A stretch of DNA of 64,000 bases from Cinclus cinclus (lineage: Eukaryota; Chordata; Aves; Passeriformes; Cinclidae), in contig NC_085047.1 of assembly GCF_963662255.1 (NCBI RefSeq), positions 95,425,619 to 95,489,618 on the forward strand. Direction: 5' to 3'. How positions within the stretch are numbered: the first letter of the stretch is position 1; each line of letters begins with the position of its first letter. The position numbers and the translations under genes were made by a program. Shown piece after piece: positions 1 through 14,352 of the stretch. The notes beneath the pieces were generated by a model. That model saw only the letters and a list, made by a program, of their open reading frames with translations. It did no database searches and was not told where the DNA came from.

Positions 1-1592
1 GAAATAGGGCCCATAGAAAATATTTTAAAATAATCAGAAAGTATTTAAAGGTATCCTGGAAGATTCACTATTCATGGACAAAATAAGTTCCTTTTCAAGT
101 TTGGGGAGACTATAAATGGCATAATACAAGCAGGAGAGAAATATTTTCTTTCACACATCTTCTAGCAACTAAATACCCATGATGATGATATTAAAAAAGA
201 CATTAATAATTTGGCTATGTATTTTAAAGTAAAAATTAGTGAAAATGCAAAGAGGTGTTAACAGTGGAGTGTCATAGTCGATGCAAACCTTATCCTCACT
301 ACCACAGTTTTTGCTTCCTTAGTAAGTAATAGCAACTCCTTCTAAAAACAGCACTTACAAAACTTTTTCATATCAAGAGTAATCACCACATCTCACCCCA
401 TAAACATCTGTGATCTCTATGGACTCAGGATACATCAAAGCTGAAAGAAATGACATATAATACTGCCAAAACTACAACCATGAATGCACTCAGCACGTAC
501 AGAGCCTTGTCATCTGTAGAGTTTACGACATCATAGAACACTTTTCTTTTATTGGAGGATAGCCTCGGTATAGTACATCTGAATTAGCTTGTGCTAGGCT
601 TCATTCTAACTGACTACTCACTTGTTCTTCTTAGGGCATACTCATATGGAGAAGACAACTCCATTATTTCTACCCAAAATCTTCTGAAGCAGGAATGCTA
701 TTAAATATTTGGCCTGCAGTCTTGCTTAACTTTCTTCTCTGAGCATTTCCTGTAAAAATAGATTCAGTTTTATTCTCCTGTTACATTTCCTCAGTCTCAC
801 TGTTCCTTTTCTCACTTTTTATGCCCCATTTTAAAATATTTTTCAGTCAACACTCAGGGAATTGTGTGAGCTTTCTTTTCCTCATTGATTAACTGACTCT
901 ACCATTCAGACTCAATACCTTGAAAATACTTTTTTTTCTTTTCAGTTTAGACTTCTGTGTACTTTACAAATAAATTTTGGCCTGTGCTTGGAAGCTTTGC
1001 GAGAGAGTCTGAAGGGGACTTGTTTTCCACACTGTGAATCTCTGATGAGCAGTTCACTGTCTGATCCTTAAAGAGTTTCCCTTTCTCAAGTGAAGGGATT
1101 CTTCAGCATTTCACCTGGTTTTGTGATTCAAGCACTGCTCATTTTGCCACCATTGCTTTCTTCTAACAATATCACAGGCTTGTCTGGATGCTGTTTCTAT
1201 GGTAACTTGTCCTCCTTTCAATTTGTTTGACCAGGGAGCCTACAGTGTAGTTCAATTGTGCAACTATAACTTAAAAACAGCAGGTGACATTTTAAAATAA
1301 AAGCAATGAGATCCATCAAAATTTCTACCTCCTGTCCCTTCAATAAATGTGTTTTCCAAGCCTCTAGATTTTTGAGTGGCAATAATCTTTTTAATTTATG
1401 AAAAGTATGGTAAAAAAAGAAAGGAAGGAAAACACACAGTGCAACAACTGCTACCATGACACTATTGGAGTAAAACTTGGGAAAATACTGTATAGCATAT
1501 TATTTTCTGATTTGCTAGTCTCTGAGATTTAACCTTGAATTTAAGTCATTTTAGGAACAGCAAAGAAAATCGTATCTCTGGTATTGCATGAT
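1..1592. other. unassigned AT-rich DNA
   Basis: No gene, RNA or recognised repeat is seen. The stretch around 960-1250 is somewhat less AT-rich and lacks simple repeats, but no exon-like open frame with ATG start or splice signals stands out. The 79-codon minus-strand frame ending at 1457 has no recognisable domain. Confidence 0.6.
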
Positions 1593-1630
1593 ATAGAATA
1601 GAATAGAACAGAACAGAATAGAACAGATTA
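1593..1630. repeat. AGAAT pentamer microsatellite, degenerate
   Basis: About seven copies of a GAATA/GAACA pentamer run without interruption. The unit resembles tails left by CR1 insertions, but no CR1 body is recognisable on either side, so it is called a simple repeat only. Confidence 0.75.
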
Positions 1631-4600
1631 TAATACATCTTAATATAAAATAATATAATAAGGTCCGAAAGTTAATATATACATTACCTACTCATAGCAT
1701 CTTGTGACTCACAGTGAAATGACATCTGTGCACTGACAAAAATGTAAAATTGCGCTTTTATAAAGGATTTTTTCTTTTTCCTTTATTTATTTGCAGCATT
1801 GGGTAAAGAAATTACATGTTATGAATGCTTAGGACCAGAGTCATTCAGAATGGGAATATGAATTGACCCATATCACTTCATGCTGGGTTTCATGCAGGGG
1901 TCTTCAGCATCTCTACAGTTTTCTCTTGAGAGACTGCAGTGGGGAAATTGATGCAGTTAAAAGTGACTCCCAGTTGATTCTTCATCCGTGTTGGAGACAT
2001 TCTTTCATGTAACTCCTACCCTATTCCTCTTAACTTAGATCCTTCATCAATTAATGGATGAATAAAACCACATGGTCCAGTGAACTCACAAATCCCCCTA
2101 AGCATACTGGCTGCATGAGCAAAATTTCTATTGAGATCTGTTTTATGTTTAATTAAATATAAAATTTTGTTCTTCTGGAACACATAGGAGAAGTAAAAGC
2201 ATTTAGGCTTTTCCAAGTGTCTGAAATTAAAGAAACTTTCCTAGGTTTTAGCTTTTGCACAGGAAATAAAGTGATTTTGATAAAAAATAAAACATCTTTT
2301 ATTCCATCACAAAAGGACTCAATCTCCTTTGGGATGTTAAAATACTACTTATCTGTATAACAGATAAAAAGGATTGCACAGGACGTTCTTGAAATTTCAC
2401 TTTCTTCAGATTCAGATAGGGAACCATGAGATAGATACAATTTGAAATGTATAAAAGTTCTGAAACCTTTTAAATTAAATGTTAAAAAAACTAAGCATGC
2501 CACACTGACCTTAAGTGAGGTGCTGCATGCTAAAGAAATTTTACCTGAATTTTGATTGCTCAGTCCTGTTCTGTGAGCAAATTTACCATCACCATATATT
2601 TGACATGAAACTATTTCATGTAATATCAACAGAAATTATTTGTTTAAATTAATTATATTAATTCTTATGCTTGTACTGATATTCTTTGGGGGTGGGGGGA
2701 TGGAAATAGAAAGAATATGTAAAATGAATTTTGTTTATGTTCTTGCATGAAAATACACTACATACTTACTCTAAGGAGAAGCTGTATGTGCTAAATTTCT
2801 GATAGCTGGCTTTAGCATTGGTCTGGATTACTAGAATACTAGAAAAAAAGAGACATGCCCCCTCCATCTATATTTAGCATCTACGACACTTTGTTGCCTC
2901 TGACATTCTATCCTGGATCAGGGACACACTGAAACATGCCAAATCTCCTGATAAAATAGAAAACATGAGGTGAATTGTGAAAAAGTTTCAGAATCCATAC
3001 TCAGTGTGTGAGATTTTGCATCAGCAAAGAAGCAATATTTTTCATGCTAAGACATGTGAGAAAGCACAGAGCACAAAAGAAAACAAAAGCAATTTCATTA
3101 GGAAAATATATAATGACAGAAGGTATGATTTCATGATAGGACCATTTCAAGGAACAATGCATAACAAAAAGCACTTTGTAATATTGATGAGAATTTTATT
3201 TTAAAAACAAGGATTATTTTTCCTTACAAGGTATGTAATTATTCTGGAACCATATCATTCTTTAGTGAGCTGCCTAAAGAGAAAAAGATAGAAAACAACA
3301 ACAACAAAAACCTAAACCAAATCATAGAATAAAAATAATGAAGAAAAATAAGCAACAAGCAAAGATAAGGTATTCAGGAAAAGACAGACAGTGCTAAAAC
3401 ACTTATAAAGATTATGTAGGCATATGTATCTGTAGGTATGTCTATCTACATAGACCTGTATATGCCAATATTTTTATGATATTAAACAGTTTTTAACAAC
3501 ATAATATTCAAAATGTGGCTACATAGTACTCAAAGCAATTAATGTATGTCTGCTATCACTTTGTGTCTTATTTGGTGCATTTGTGAAATTTTGGCAGAGG
3601 ATAAAATTACCTCCTAGCTTTCTGTTGCTGACTAGAGCTTAGATTCAGGACAGGTCAAATTTAAGTGATCATCAAAAAAACACAGATTTTTCTTCATTTT
3701 TAAGATGCAAGTCTGTGTAGCTATACTGTGTGGGAAGACAGTATTTTGCTTGAAAAATTAAAGAAATACTTGAGAATTAGAAAATACAGAAAAGTAAACC
3801 AAAATATTCATAAACTTGGAAATAACATTTTAAAATACATCACAATTTAATTTCATTTTTTAAAGTGATTTGTGTCATTCAATTAAAAATGTCAGTGCTT
3901 TAGGTTTAAGTATGTTTTTCATGCACAGCCTTCATGATCAGCTATTTTCATGAGGATCTCTTCTCTGAATTCTATTTCAGGGATACAGCAATAATATTGA
4001 GTTTAATTCCAGGTAGATTATTCTAAAACCAAGCTACATTCTTGCTCTGCCTCTCAGAATACTTTTGCTCCTTTTGCTTTGCTTTGTCTTGCTTTTCCAA
4101 GAAATTAAAAGATAGTTAGAAATTGAGGATGATCTGGAAGAGCCTCAAGTGTTAAGGTGTAACTTTGAAAAAAGAATAAAATATATTCTGCAAATATTTA
4201 CTACAAGTGAGAAGAATTCTACACTTACTATTGAAAAAGTAACTATTAAGTACTATTGAAAAGTACTATTAACTCAATTTAAGCAAAAGAAAAGGTATCT
4301 TGAATGACATTTGAATGATGAAGTAAGGTAATGAATGTCTTGTCCCATATTTTCCAGGTCTAAAGCAATGTTATTTAACTAGTAGAACAAAGGGAGTGCC
4401 ACATGCATTTAGAAGCAAAGTGAATTATGTATACCTAATCATGTGCTGCTGCCTTGTAACACAGAAAAAAAAAGGACACTTCATTTTATTGTATTCAATT
4501 TTTGAACATATTGTTAGGATATTTTTCTTCTTTTTTTCTTGAAAGACAAATGACTTTTCATAGTTTTCTGACTTCAGACAGTTATTATACCTTAACATTT

Positions 4601-7600
4601 TTTTCTGTACAGAAAAGCTAAACAAAGAAAAAACCCCAAATATTTGTCAAAATGTAAGGTTTCACAATTTTTAACATTGCAATTTAATTCAAGGTTAAGT
4701 TCCCACTCTGATTGGGTTCTATAAAGTGAATTCACTGAAATTTTGTTTCAAATTAATTTTACTGTAATTGTTAATATTTTTTATCATAGATAGAATATCA
4801 TTATAAAAATATTATTTAGAATTGGAAATAAAGGAAACTTTTCTTTACAAAAGACAATTTTTTGGTAATTATGATATGGAAAAGGATAAAGGTACATGGA
4901 TTAGCAGCCTAAAAGTGAGTAAAGAGTAACAACTTTATTAAATTGTGCATTAATACTTAATCAAAGATAACAGGGAGGTTAGTTCATGCTCTCCCTTGAC
5001 TTCTAGCCCAGCCAGTCTTACTCAGGGCTCCATGCTTTCTGAATTAGATTTGATTAAAAATTTTATTGGGATGAAGTACTTACTGTTTTTTAAATAAGCA
5101 TTTTTTTCCCTCTGCTTCTATGTCTGTGATTGCATATCATTATCATGTCATAGGTGATTGGAAACACAGCAGAAGCTCACTCAGTTCCATGTTCTTCAGT
5201 CAGAAGAATATATACACTTTCTGTAAAAACCTAAAATATAGGTACTAAAGCTTTTTTAAACAATGTACTACACAATGCTGCCCAAAATCTCCTTTCCTGA
5301 AGTTATTGTCTCTTATCCTGGTTTAAAAAACAGAGCCAAAAAATTGTTGCCTTCTTCTCTGTCAAAAATTACCATATTTAAAGACTAAATTATTTTCTTT
5401 CTTCATCCTTCTGTTTTCAAAGCTAAGTGACAGGTCTTTCTGCTTAGCAGACCTTTCTTCTTGATTTCCAATCACATTTCCTGAACGACTTCATATTTTT
5501 TTTGTTGATCTGTATCTTTGTTGACATGTTGTTCTGAATAGGTAAGTACTTCACTTAAGATCTTTTTGGAGCAGAATAGAACATTACTTTAAAAATCTGA
5601 AAGAACTATTGCCTAGCCATTTTTTTCTCTTTTTCCTTGACTTTTTTGTTTTTTCCTTAAGAACATTGTTAATTGGTAATTGATATTCAGCCTACATTTC
5701 TGTAGAGGCACAAGACCTTATGTGATGCTGATACTTATCCGTTCTTTTCCCTAGGAAGCATTTTTGCTATCAACTGCAACTTCAGACTGCACAAATCCTT
5801 AGTAGGATTTTTGATATTTGGTTAGAAATGTTACTTACTTGACCAAAATATTTTAGTAATAAGAGTACTTGCAGCCCAAACATTCTCCCTACCTCTTCCC
5901 CTATTCATTTTCCAGAGGATCATCCCCAGTTTTGAATACGGATACTCTGTACTGCATGAAGCCATTAATGAGAACATTAAACAGTTAGAGATACAAAAGA
6001 TCTCCCAAAGGTACTGACTAAATAGGAAATATCTATAGAATATAGAATATGGAATACAGATATTTGTAAAATGTTCCTTTTTGGGAATATTCAAATGAAG
6101 TCTTCATTATCCCTTCCATAATTTTTATAGTCTGAGATTCCCTTTATTGCATATAGGAATATGATATTCAATTGGATATGTGTAAATGAGTAAATTATCT
6201 TAGCAAATAAGGTTATTAAATAAGCTTATTTGAATATAATGTTTTCTTTAAATTTCTAAATTATATAATTATATAAATTGGATTTATAAAATTGTCTGCT
6301 GAGGAATATGGATTTATTAATTTACCATGTATAGGAAATTTGAATGTCTGCCCTGTGTTTCCCTTGGTACTGTTTCACCTTCATTTGAAGTTGGACAGTA
6401 TTTTCATGCTTTACTTGTCTTCAGTAATCCCACCTTGTTTCTGTGGATCCTTAAACTTAAAAGTCAAGTGGCTCTAATTTGCTTTAGACAGATCTCTCAC
6501 TACACAAGCATGATCTTTATTAGGCTTACTAAATTGTACCTAAAGATTTTAAAAACTTGATTGTTTTTCTCATTCTATCTTAATCACATGTAAGCATTAC
6601 AACATTAATTTTTCTACTTGGATAATCACAAGATTTGCTGTTCTGTGGGAATTTATTTTACAGTGAATAATGATGCTAAATAACATTGTAAACTTCACAT
6701 GGGCCATTTTTAGCTTTTAGTATCTGTTAAACATGTTATGTCTTCCACTCATAAAGATGTACTTTGAGAATATTTTCCTTTTATTGCCTTACATTCCATT
6801 TATTGTAACTTTTTGAGTCTTGTCCTTGTAATTTCTACATGTTATAGAAATTCTTATATAGTAAACTCCAATAATGTGAAATCATTTTTACAGTTTATAT
6901 ATCTCTATGTCAAGTTTCAGGTCATTTGAGAGCACATAAATTAGCTATTGTCCTTTTCCTGCACTTTCTGCATTCTCTTTAGCTTCTCTAGCAACACTTG
7001 TACACTTAGTAATAACATTATTTTTAAAGTTGTATATTTAAAAGTATGGTTTTATATATTATTTTATTACCAAAGGGTTTCATATAGTTTCTTTGCTATT
7101 TTTAGTCTACTGATAAATACACTGTCCAAATCTACAGTTACTATAGGTCTTCTTTCCCTTCCTGAGAATGAAGAAAGGTCTTTTATTCTACATTTTAAGT
7201 CATACCTCACCTTTGACATAGCAAAAAATCTTCCCTCCTCAGAATTGAATGGAGAGCCTGTTGCTTTCTACTGTCTGTATCAAAATATTTTCAACAGTTC
7301 ACTTCAATAAATTACTGAATAATCTATAATTTATATTGATTTTGTGAATATATCAGTGTAAATCAGAAGTCTTGTTACTGTAATGTTATTCTGTTTATCT
7401 GACCTTTTTTTTATGGAAATATTTTTTTTTCTCATTTTTTTCTTTAAAGGACAATAGCATAAAACCCTATTAGCTTCTAGGTTCCCTGCTCAAGAAAACT
7501 GTCATCTGACTACATTCAAACTACTGAGTTAATTCACAGTAAACAAATAGCTCAGTCACATATCCTGAATTGCATATTATCTTTTTCAGGGATGTTTAAT

Positions 7601-9884
7601 ATTTGTATATTTAGTTCATAATAAACATACTATAAGTACTAAATTAAAAATTTCAAAGAAAATACCCATTACGTTTCTCACTGTTATCCCCATATCGATC
7701 ATTGGTTTCCTAAAATGTATATTTTTTTCTTCATGACTCTCAGGAGCACACGCCAATCAATTGTACAAATTTAAAGCAGAAGTATTTGTAGATGAAATAA
7801 CGAAAATATGGTAATAGGAGATCTATGTGGAAGATTAATTTTATATATACTAAATACTATTTGAGGATTGTAATTCTCCCTTTATGCAGCCTGGTCATTT
7901 GTAATGGCGGCATGTGAAATTTCAGCTTGAAAAACTGAAAATAGTTTTTTCTCTGGGGAATAGTCTTCAACATAAAAAACCCCTCCAGAACTGAAAGGAC
8001 TAAGACTGAAAGGTTGTTAGTGTTGTTCATCTCATTTTTCATTAAAGCTTCAAGTACTTGACCTAGAAAGAATACTTGATCTAGCATCAGTTATAGAAGA
8101 TTTTACTTTACATTTTGCATCATATTGTGCAAAATACATACAGGCACTGGTTCATAAACTTTTTTATCATAAGAAAATTAAAAAAAATTTACATTTATGT
8201 GTGATTGTAATGGTTACATCTCATGGCATAATAAACAAATACATTGGAATATATTTATTTCAGAGAAAATACGTCATGATTTAGAAAACAGAATTTCTGT
8301 GATGCTGTTACTATGCTCTTTAGCAAAACAGAAGAAGGTTTATTTCAGTCTTAATATCTCTGCAGCTTTGACAGATGTTAAAGAAGCATATAAGGTACTG
8401 AAGCAGGTTAAGAAAAAGTACACCTTTAAACATTTACTTAATCTTGACAGAAGACCTTTTATGAGTCACAAATAGTCACAACAGTTCCGACAGAACTAAT
8501 TTTAAACAAATTGGGATATTTTGTATGGAAAGGAGAAAGAAGTTTACTCAAAAGAAAGATTCAGTCTTTCTTCTATATTAACACTCACTAGTTGTTTGTA
8601 TTTTTCTAAACAGAAGGACATCTTAATGACTTTTTGGTTGAAAATTGCATAAAATGTATAATATTTATTTCATCACATCCAACAGTGATGATATTATTAC
8701 ATAAACAATCAAAAGAAGTGAACTCTCTGAACTAAGGAACATAATCTCAGGCAAAAATTATTCAAAACAAACTGACTTAAATGATCTGTTAGTTTACAGC
8801 ATGAAGGTCCTCCTATTTGGCTATAATATTGCATTTGCCATTGAAACAGTATGTACTTGCAGACAGAGCAAAAAAAATCTAATAAATTTCTTGGTATATT
8901 AGGTTATATGAGCACTGTGGTTGCTGTTTTCAGAGAAAAAAAATGGATAATTAAATTGCATTATGAAGTGAAAGATTTAGTGATATTAGTACAGTGAGAG
9001 GCTAGAAAGGAAGGAATAATCACTGTTTCAATTTGCATGAGCAAAAAGAAGTGCAGATATGTGGGAAAAGAATTATTTAGTCTTCTTTTCATTAAAAATG
9101 CTATTTTCAAGGGAAATTATTGAAGTAGGCACTGTAAGTAATTCTTTTGATTTACACAGCAATTTACACATATTAGTTAGCATTATCAAAAATATATTTT
9201 TTTGTAATAGCTGAGAGTAGGGCTCTGAAAGAAGCATTCTAATTGTATTCCCCAGTTGTTGAAACTATTGTTTTTAGTTGCTTATTATGTAGCTTGCATT
9301 GTAATTCATAGAATCCTTAAAAATAGTTGCTTTTCTCTGTGTTTCATAACCATCCTCCTGAAAGATTGTCCCAGAGTTTTATGGGTATATATATATAGCT
9401 TGGATAGACAATTATTAGTTTTTATACATGTTCTAGTGACAACTCTTTTGCATAGATAACCTAGGGACAGAAAACCAGACAAAGGGATTTTATCCTCCCT
9501 TGTGATTATCTTGCTATTTATGGACAGAAATCTGGTTTGCTTGGTTGAATTGACTGAGCTATTTCAGTTGTTTAATGTGACAGAGTTCACATTACATCTA
9601 TTTTTATTACCCTGAATCAGCAATGTAATTTGGATCCCTTAGCCTTGCCCTGCTTTGTCTTGCTTTGTTTTGCTTTCTCTTCTTGGAGGGAATATTCTGT
9701 TTCAGAGGTGTTCCCCACATCTTTATCAGCATTTCAAGATCATTACTAGCTTACTCAGCTATGAGTCACCATACTTGCACCTGAAAGCCTGCCCATCACT
9801 CATCTCCTTTCAAGATTTTAATCGTTACATTTTATTCCTATTTCAATTTTAGTTTCTATGCATTTCTGGTTTATATTACGTTTT
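1631..9884. other. unassigned AT-rich DNA
   Basis: Eight kilobases with no recognised interspersed repeat and no credible coding region. Short homopurine, homopyrimidine and A/T runs occur throughout, including a G-run at about 2688-2700 and CTTTG-like short tandem units near 4075-4095 and 9650-9675. The longest plus-strand frame (6948-7310) begins at TTG, is AT-biased and has no domain I recognise. Old, unrecognisable repeats may be included. Confidence 0.55.
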
Positions 9885-10450
9885 GCTATGAACCATGGCT
9901 GTACTGGGCCTGGCTGGGCTTTGGCTGGTATGAAGTTAAGCATTTTTGATAGAAACCCTTAGCATGCTGTGATTTGGATTTTTGACTGAGCGTGGGTAAT
10001 GTATCCCACATGTGCTTCGTTCCTGCGCTGTGCAGTGCTAACACACGGGCATGACTTTCTGTGTCTCTCTCTCTGCCTGCCCCCCAGAGAACTGACAGAA
10101 CAGCTGGCCCAAGAGAGCTGATCTGAACTTTCTGAGCAGCAGCTACTGAGAGAGAGTTGGGATTTTCCTCCAAGTTAGCCATTAGTCAGCCTGGCTGAAC
10201 ACGGATTTTCATGCAGGGGGTGGGAAGAGGTAAAATGAGCGACTGAGGGAGTAACTGAGTGAGTGACCCCGTGTGGGTGCTTAGATGCTGGATGGAGCAA
10301 CCCACAATCATTCATAGAAGTCCTAAAACCTTTAATATTTATTCTTTGTACAAAAGTAGTTATCTAATAACATTATATGAGTTGCCCTGTCGTGATCTAT
10401 CTTTAAAAAAGAAAGATTGTGTTTTATTTAATTTTTATCTCCAAGGTTTA
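9885..10450 (+). mobile_element. candidate LTR-like repeat, family not named
   Basis: A block of markedly higher GC content stands out against AT-rich flanks. It contains CT-rich tracts and C-runs near 10060-10090 and a motif near 10380-10400 that resembles the downstream part of a bird retroviral LTR. No clear terminal TG...CA ends or target-site duplication were found, and the boundaries are approximate. It could also be a non-repeat GC-rich element. Assignment rests on general resemblance only. Confidence 0.35.
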
Positions 10451-13400
10451 GTTCTCTCTTATTTGAGATTAAGTGCTTAGTTTTGTGTTTTCATGCATTT
10501 TCTTCTCTCTTCTTCCACAGTCTTAAGTCTTGGTCCACTCCTAGCATGATATCATTTAAAAATACTTTTCAGTGTATCTGCAAATTAAGCATAACTTCTT
10601 TTAGAACAAGTACATATAAAAGCAAATGTTAATGGCCTTAATTTACAAATTTAAGAGGAACAAAATTTTCTACCTTGAGAAACTGGTCAAAGGGCTAACA
10701 GATATATGGCATACTTCAATAAAACATCGACAACATGAAAGCAATATAGCATCTGGGCCTTTTTCTGCAAGTTGCATCCTATATAACATTAAATGCAGGA
10801 AGATAGTTGAAGGCAGTTTACATTTGTCAGCGGGATCATATTACCCAGAATTAATTCCATATTAAATCTGTACCCACATTTATACAAAATTAATAATTAT
10901 TAAAAAGACAAAGTTATTATTCACCGATCATGGAAATTATCTGAGCTTTATCCAAACTAAGAAAGAAATCTATATTGATTGTAATTAGTCTAAGGGAAAT
11001 TAAGTATAAAATGGACCAAAAATCTACTGATAATCTTGTCCTGAATAATAGTTAATAGTGAAAGCTCAGAGAAAATTGACAGAGAAGAACAAGTAAAAGT
11101 ATTACCCCCGCTGTATTCTCTTACTATTTAGCAATTTACACTTCAAGAATTTTCTGAACTAGTTCAATATTGATTAATTTTTTTTGGTCCCCTTCTGAAT
11201 TTATGCCAGGGTTATGTTCACAGCCTTCCACAGCAGGAGTCCCACAGATCAGCTACATATTGCATGAAACTTAATTTTCATTCACATGTTTTGAAATTAC
11301 CTTCTGCTAATTTCTTGTGATATTTACACTACCAGTACTGGAATCAGTGTTGAACAATCATTGTCTATCAATTTTCTGGTATGATCAGCTCCATGAGTAT
11401 CTCAGATTCCCACCAATAATCATCTGGTTTTTTTTCTTCGGAGAAAATTCTTTCAGTCAATCCCTTCATTAAATCTTTGTCTTGTCACTCTTCTCCAGAC
11501 TTTTTACATTTTAACTTTAGTAAAAGATATGAGTTACTGACCATCCATATTATTGAAACATGAGTGAGCCATGGGAATTGTATTCTCCCTTCAGTTGCAT
11601 AGACCAATTTACCTGTCAGAATAAGTAGAGGGTTGTCTCTCTCTCATACCTACACATACTTCCTATATTTAGTAAATATATAGAACAGCTGCCTATTAAT
11701 GTAGGAAGGCTGGAAATTTTCCTGACAGTTATTTCCTTAATGCTTTAAAGACTTATTCACTTTCATTTTTTTTTTTAAATACGTATTACAATATTCATTG
11801 CTGATCACAGGTCCTTGAAAATGGGTTAGAAATAATTCCCAGGGCAGGTAAATAGTTTTCTTGTGTTTCAAAGAGAATACATTAAATCATTATATTAACT
11901 CTTAAAATCATCACATTTAGGTTTTTAATTGTTTTTGTCCTCAAGTTAAGAACAATCACGGAACAGAACAAAATAATATGCTTATATGAACATTCTTCTT
12001 CTGCCACACTTTGCACTGAAAGCCATTCAATCAGTTGCACTTCCTTAGACAAATGGTAATATATCTACTTGCATTAGTAAGAGATTGATGAGTTATTTAT
12101 TTGGACTCCTTAAGAACAATTTTATCCTGTGTAGATTTTAAATGCCATGCTATTTTCTCTGTCATTAGACCTCTTACAGCTAAGTTATGAATCAAGAATT
12201 TTTTTTTATTAAGATGATAGCTGTTTTTCAAAGATTATTTAAATCATTTCAAAATTTCCCTTTCTAAATGAACGTGCAGTTCTCTCTTTTTCCTTGTTCT
12301 TGAAGAGTTGTTTTTGGTGAGTGCTGTAAAATAGAGGGGTTTTTTTAATTAGATATAAAAACCAATGTATTAAAGTGGAGTCATACTAGAAATTGTAAGT
12401 TAGTATATTTTCAGTTTGGTATTAAGAAAATCTTTCAATAACTTTCAGGCAACACAGCTTTTGTACATGTTTTGATGTAATTCATAATGTTGCTTCTAAA
12501 GTTGTAAGAATAAATAAAAGAGCTTTTAACTTCCCCACAAGAGTTAAACTGAACAGAGACAAAGAGGAACCTACACAGCCTAATTAGCCCTGTTCAGTTT
12601 CTCAGCTGAAAAATTGGTATAGAGAGACAGTGAGTAGAAGCATACAGTGGTATCCAGTAGATCCTACTCTAGAAACCAGCACAAATGTATTCATAAAAGT
12701 GAAACATTCTGTATAACTACACTTGCTGACCTGAACTGGATTGATATTCACTTTAAACAGATAAACACCAAAGATGACCCTTTGTCATCCTTACAGAGCA
12801 AATTCCATAGTAGCAGTACAGTTTGAAAGCTATTTTAACTACACACAACTAATCAATGAATATTGAAATAATGAATTCACCTCTCAAGAGAAGTGAGATA
12901 TATCTCCATTTTTTACAGATTTTCTACTGAAATCTTACCTATATTTGTGTATCGTGTAGAAATATGATTTTCTATCTATAAATACATATACACAAATAAC
13001 ACATATGTATCTAAAGTTCCAAGAATCATATTACTTACTTATAAGGATCTTCCTTTAGCACAGCAAAAGAAATTATTCAGCAGTTATGTTTTTTGACTTA
13101 CTAGGATTTAATTTGAACAACAACATATTTTTCTGTTAAAATAGAAAGTTTATTTCAACTCCATTATGGCTTTAACCATAGTGTTACGGAGAGGCCTTAA
13201 GAAAAACGACAAAATATTTGGGCAGGAAATTTGAAAAGTAAAACATTTCGGGTTTGAGCTTCTAAACAAATTGAGGCAGACACAGACAATGATACTGAGA
13301 GGTGTTTGGGAGGGTTTGGGTTCATGATTTTTGAGCTGATGTTTTTTAACATTTTGGAATAATTTGGGTTTGGGTTTTTTAGCCATTTTGTTTGTTTTGG

Positions 13401-13990
13401 GTTTTCTTCAACAGCAGTATTTTAATCTTGTGTAAGAGATACTCTTTTTTCAGACTTTCATCTGTAGGTGATATACAGAAAGCAGATTTCTCATTTTTTC
13501 ATTCCTTCATTCTAAATGATAATGGCTTGATTCAAAATGGGGTAAAGGCCTATGGTTCATATTTCAGTAACTTACCATTTCTGGAAAAAGGTAATATGAA
13601 ATATATAAGTATTTTAATTCCTTAATTTCTAGAATTCTATAAAGATTTTTAATTTTTTTAAAGCCAAATCATATCATATTGGTCACCTGAAAACATCTAC
13701 CTTCATATAAAAGAATCTACATGGATTTTCTTCTAGTACTGTGAATTTAACTAGCTAAAAGTCTTTTCTGCTTCATCATTGTGTTTGTCATTAAATATGG
13801 GATTCTCCATCAGATCCTTTAGACTCTTATTTTAAATTGGTACAAAATCTACTCTTTTACAAATTTACTTAGGACATAAATAGTTGTCTTAAATTGTATT
13901 AAATTTTATATATATTGATTACAATATTTTCTTCAAATTTCCAGTTTCTGTATCTCTTATATGGTTATTTCCTGTTCTTTGAAAAGCCAG
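10451..13990. other. unassigned AT-rich DNA
   Basis: No gene or clear repeat. A stretch at about 12520-12610 is less AT-rich and contains TAATTAG-type homeodomain-like motifs, but this is not enough to call a regulatory element. The minus-strand 78-codon frame at 13150-13386 is lysine/proline-rich low-complexity translation and is not supported as a gene. Confidence 0.55.
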
Positions 13991-14239
13991 CTGTAGAGGA
14001 GATGAATCCCTCTGCAAACAGCCCTGTGACAATCCCCTGGAACCTCCTCTGAGGTAAGAAAAACTACTTGCTTAGAATGACTCATGTTAGAAAAATGCAA
14101 GCTCTTCTTATCTTTTAGAATATTATCGGTTAGGTTTGATTCTTTATAATTGGTTGTCCCAAACAAAGAAAGATAATGTAGTTGGTCAAAATGTGTTAAC
14201 CCTGTTTTCCATTGGTTTACTTGTGATCCCCCCAAACCC

Positions 14240-14247
14240 TATAAAAG
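14240..14247 (+). promoter_or_regulatory. TATA box of the LTR-like promoter
   Basis: TATAAAAG sits about 30 bases after an inverted CCAAT box and about 55 bases before AATAAA. This order is what an LTR promoter shows. Activity is not implied. Confidence 0.5.
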
Positions 14248-14301
14248 TACATGTGTGATCCCCCATCTTTGGATTTGTAGCCTGACCCCTTCACAGACGA
14301 T

Positions 14302-14307
14302 AATAAA
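14302..14307 (+). terminator. LTR polyadenylation signal
   Basis: AATAAA lies 55-60 bases downstream of the TATA box within the probable LTR. The short interval fits a compact R region. An isolated AATAAA would mean little in AT-rich DNA; it is listed because of its position relative to the other promoter elements. Confidence 0.45.
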
Positions 14308-14352
14308 GCCTGTGGAAAAAGTCTGAGCTGCTCTCCCGGTCGTTTTATGGCA

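Larger units (their letters stand above)
13991..14352 (+). mobile_element. probable endogenous retrovirus LTR, solo or fragment
   Basis: The segment opens with TGTAGAGG and closes near TTTATGGCA, matching the TG...CA ends of retroviral LTRs. Inside are, in order, an inverted CCAAT box (ATTGG near 14211), a TATA box (TATAAAAG, 14240-14247) and a polyadenylation signal (AATAAA, 14302-14307). That spacing fits a U3 region with a short R region, as in ERVK- or alpha-type avian LTRs. No retroviral gene frame follows, so it is either a solo LTR or a remnant. No 4-6 bp target duplication was confirmed. Confidence 0.55.

Noticed and set aside
6948..7310. 120-codon plus frame as a gene
   Set aside because: The start is TTG, composition follows the AT-rich background and no domain or splice context is visible.
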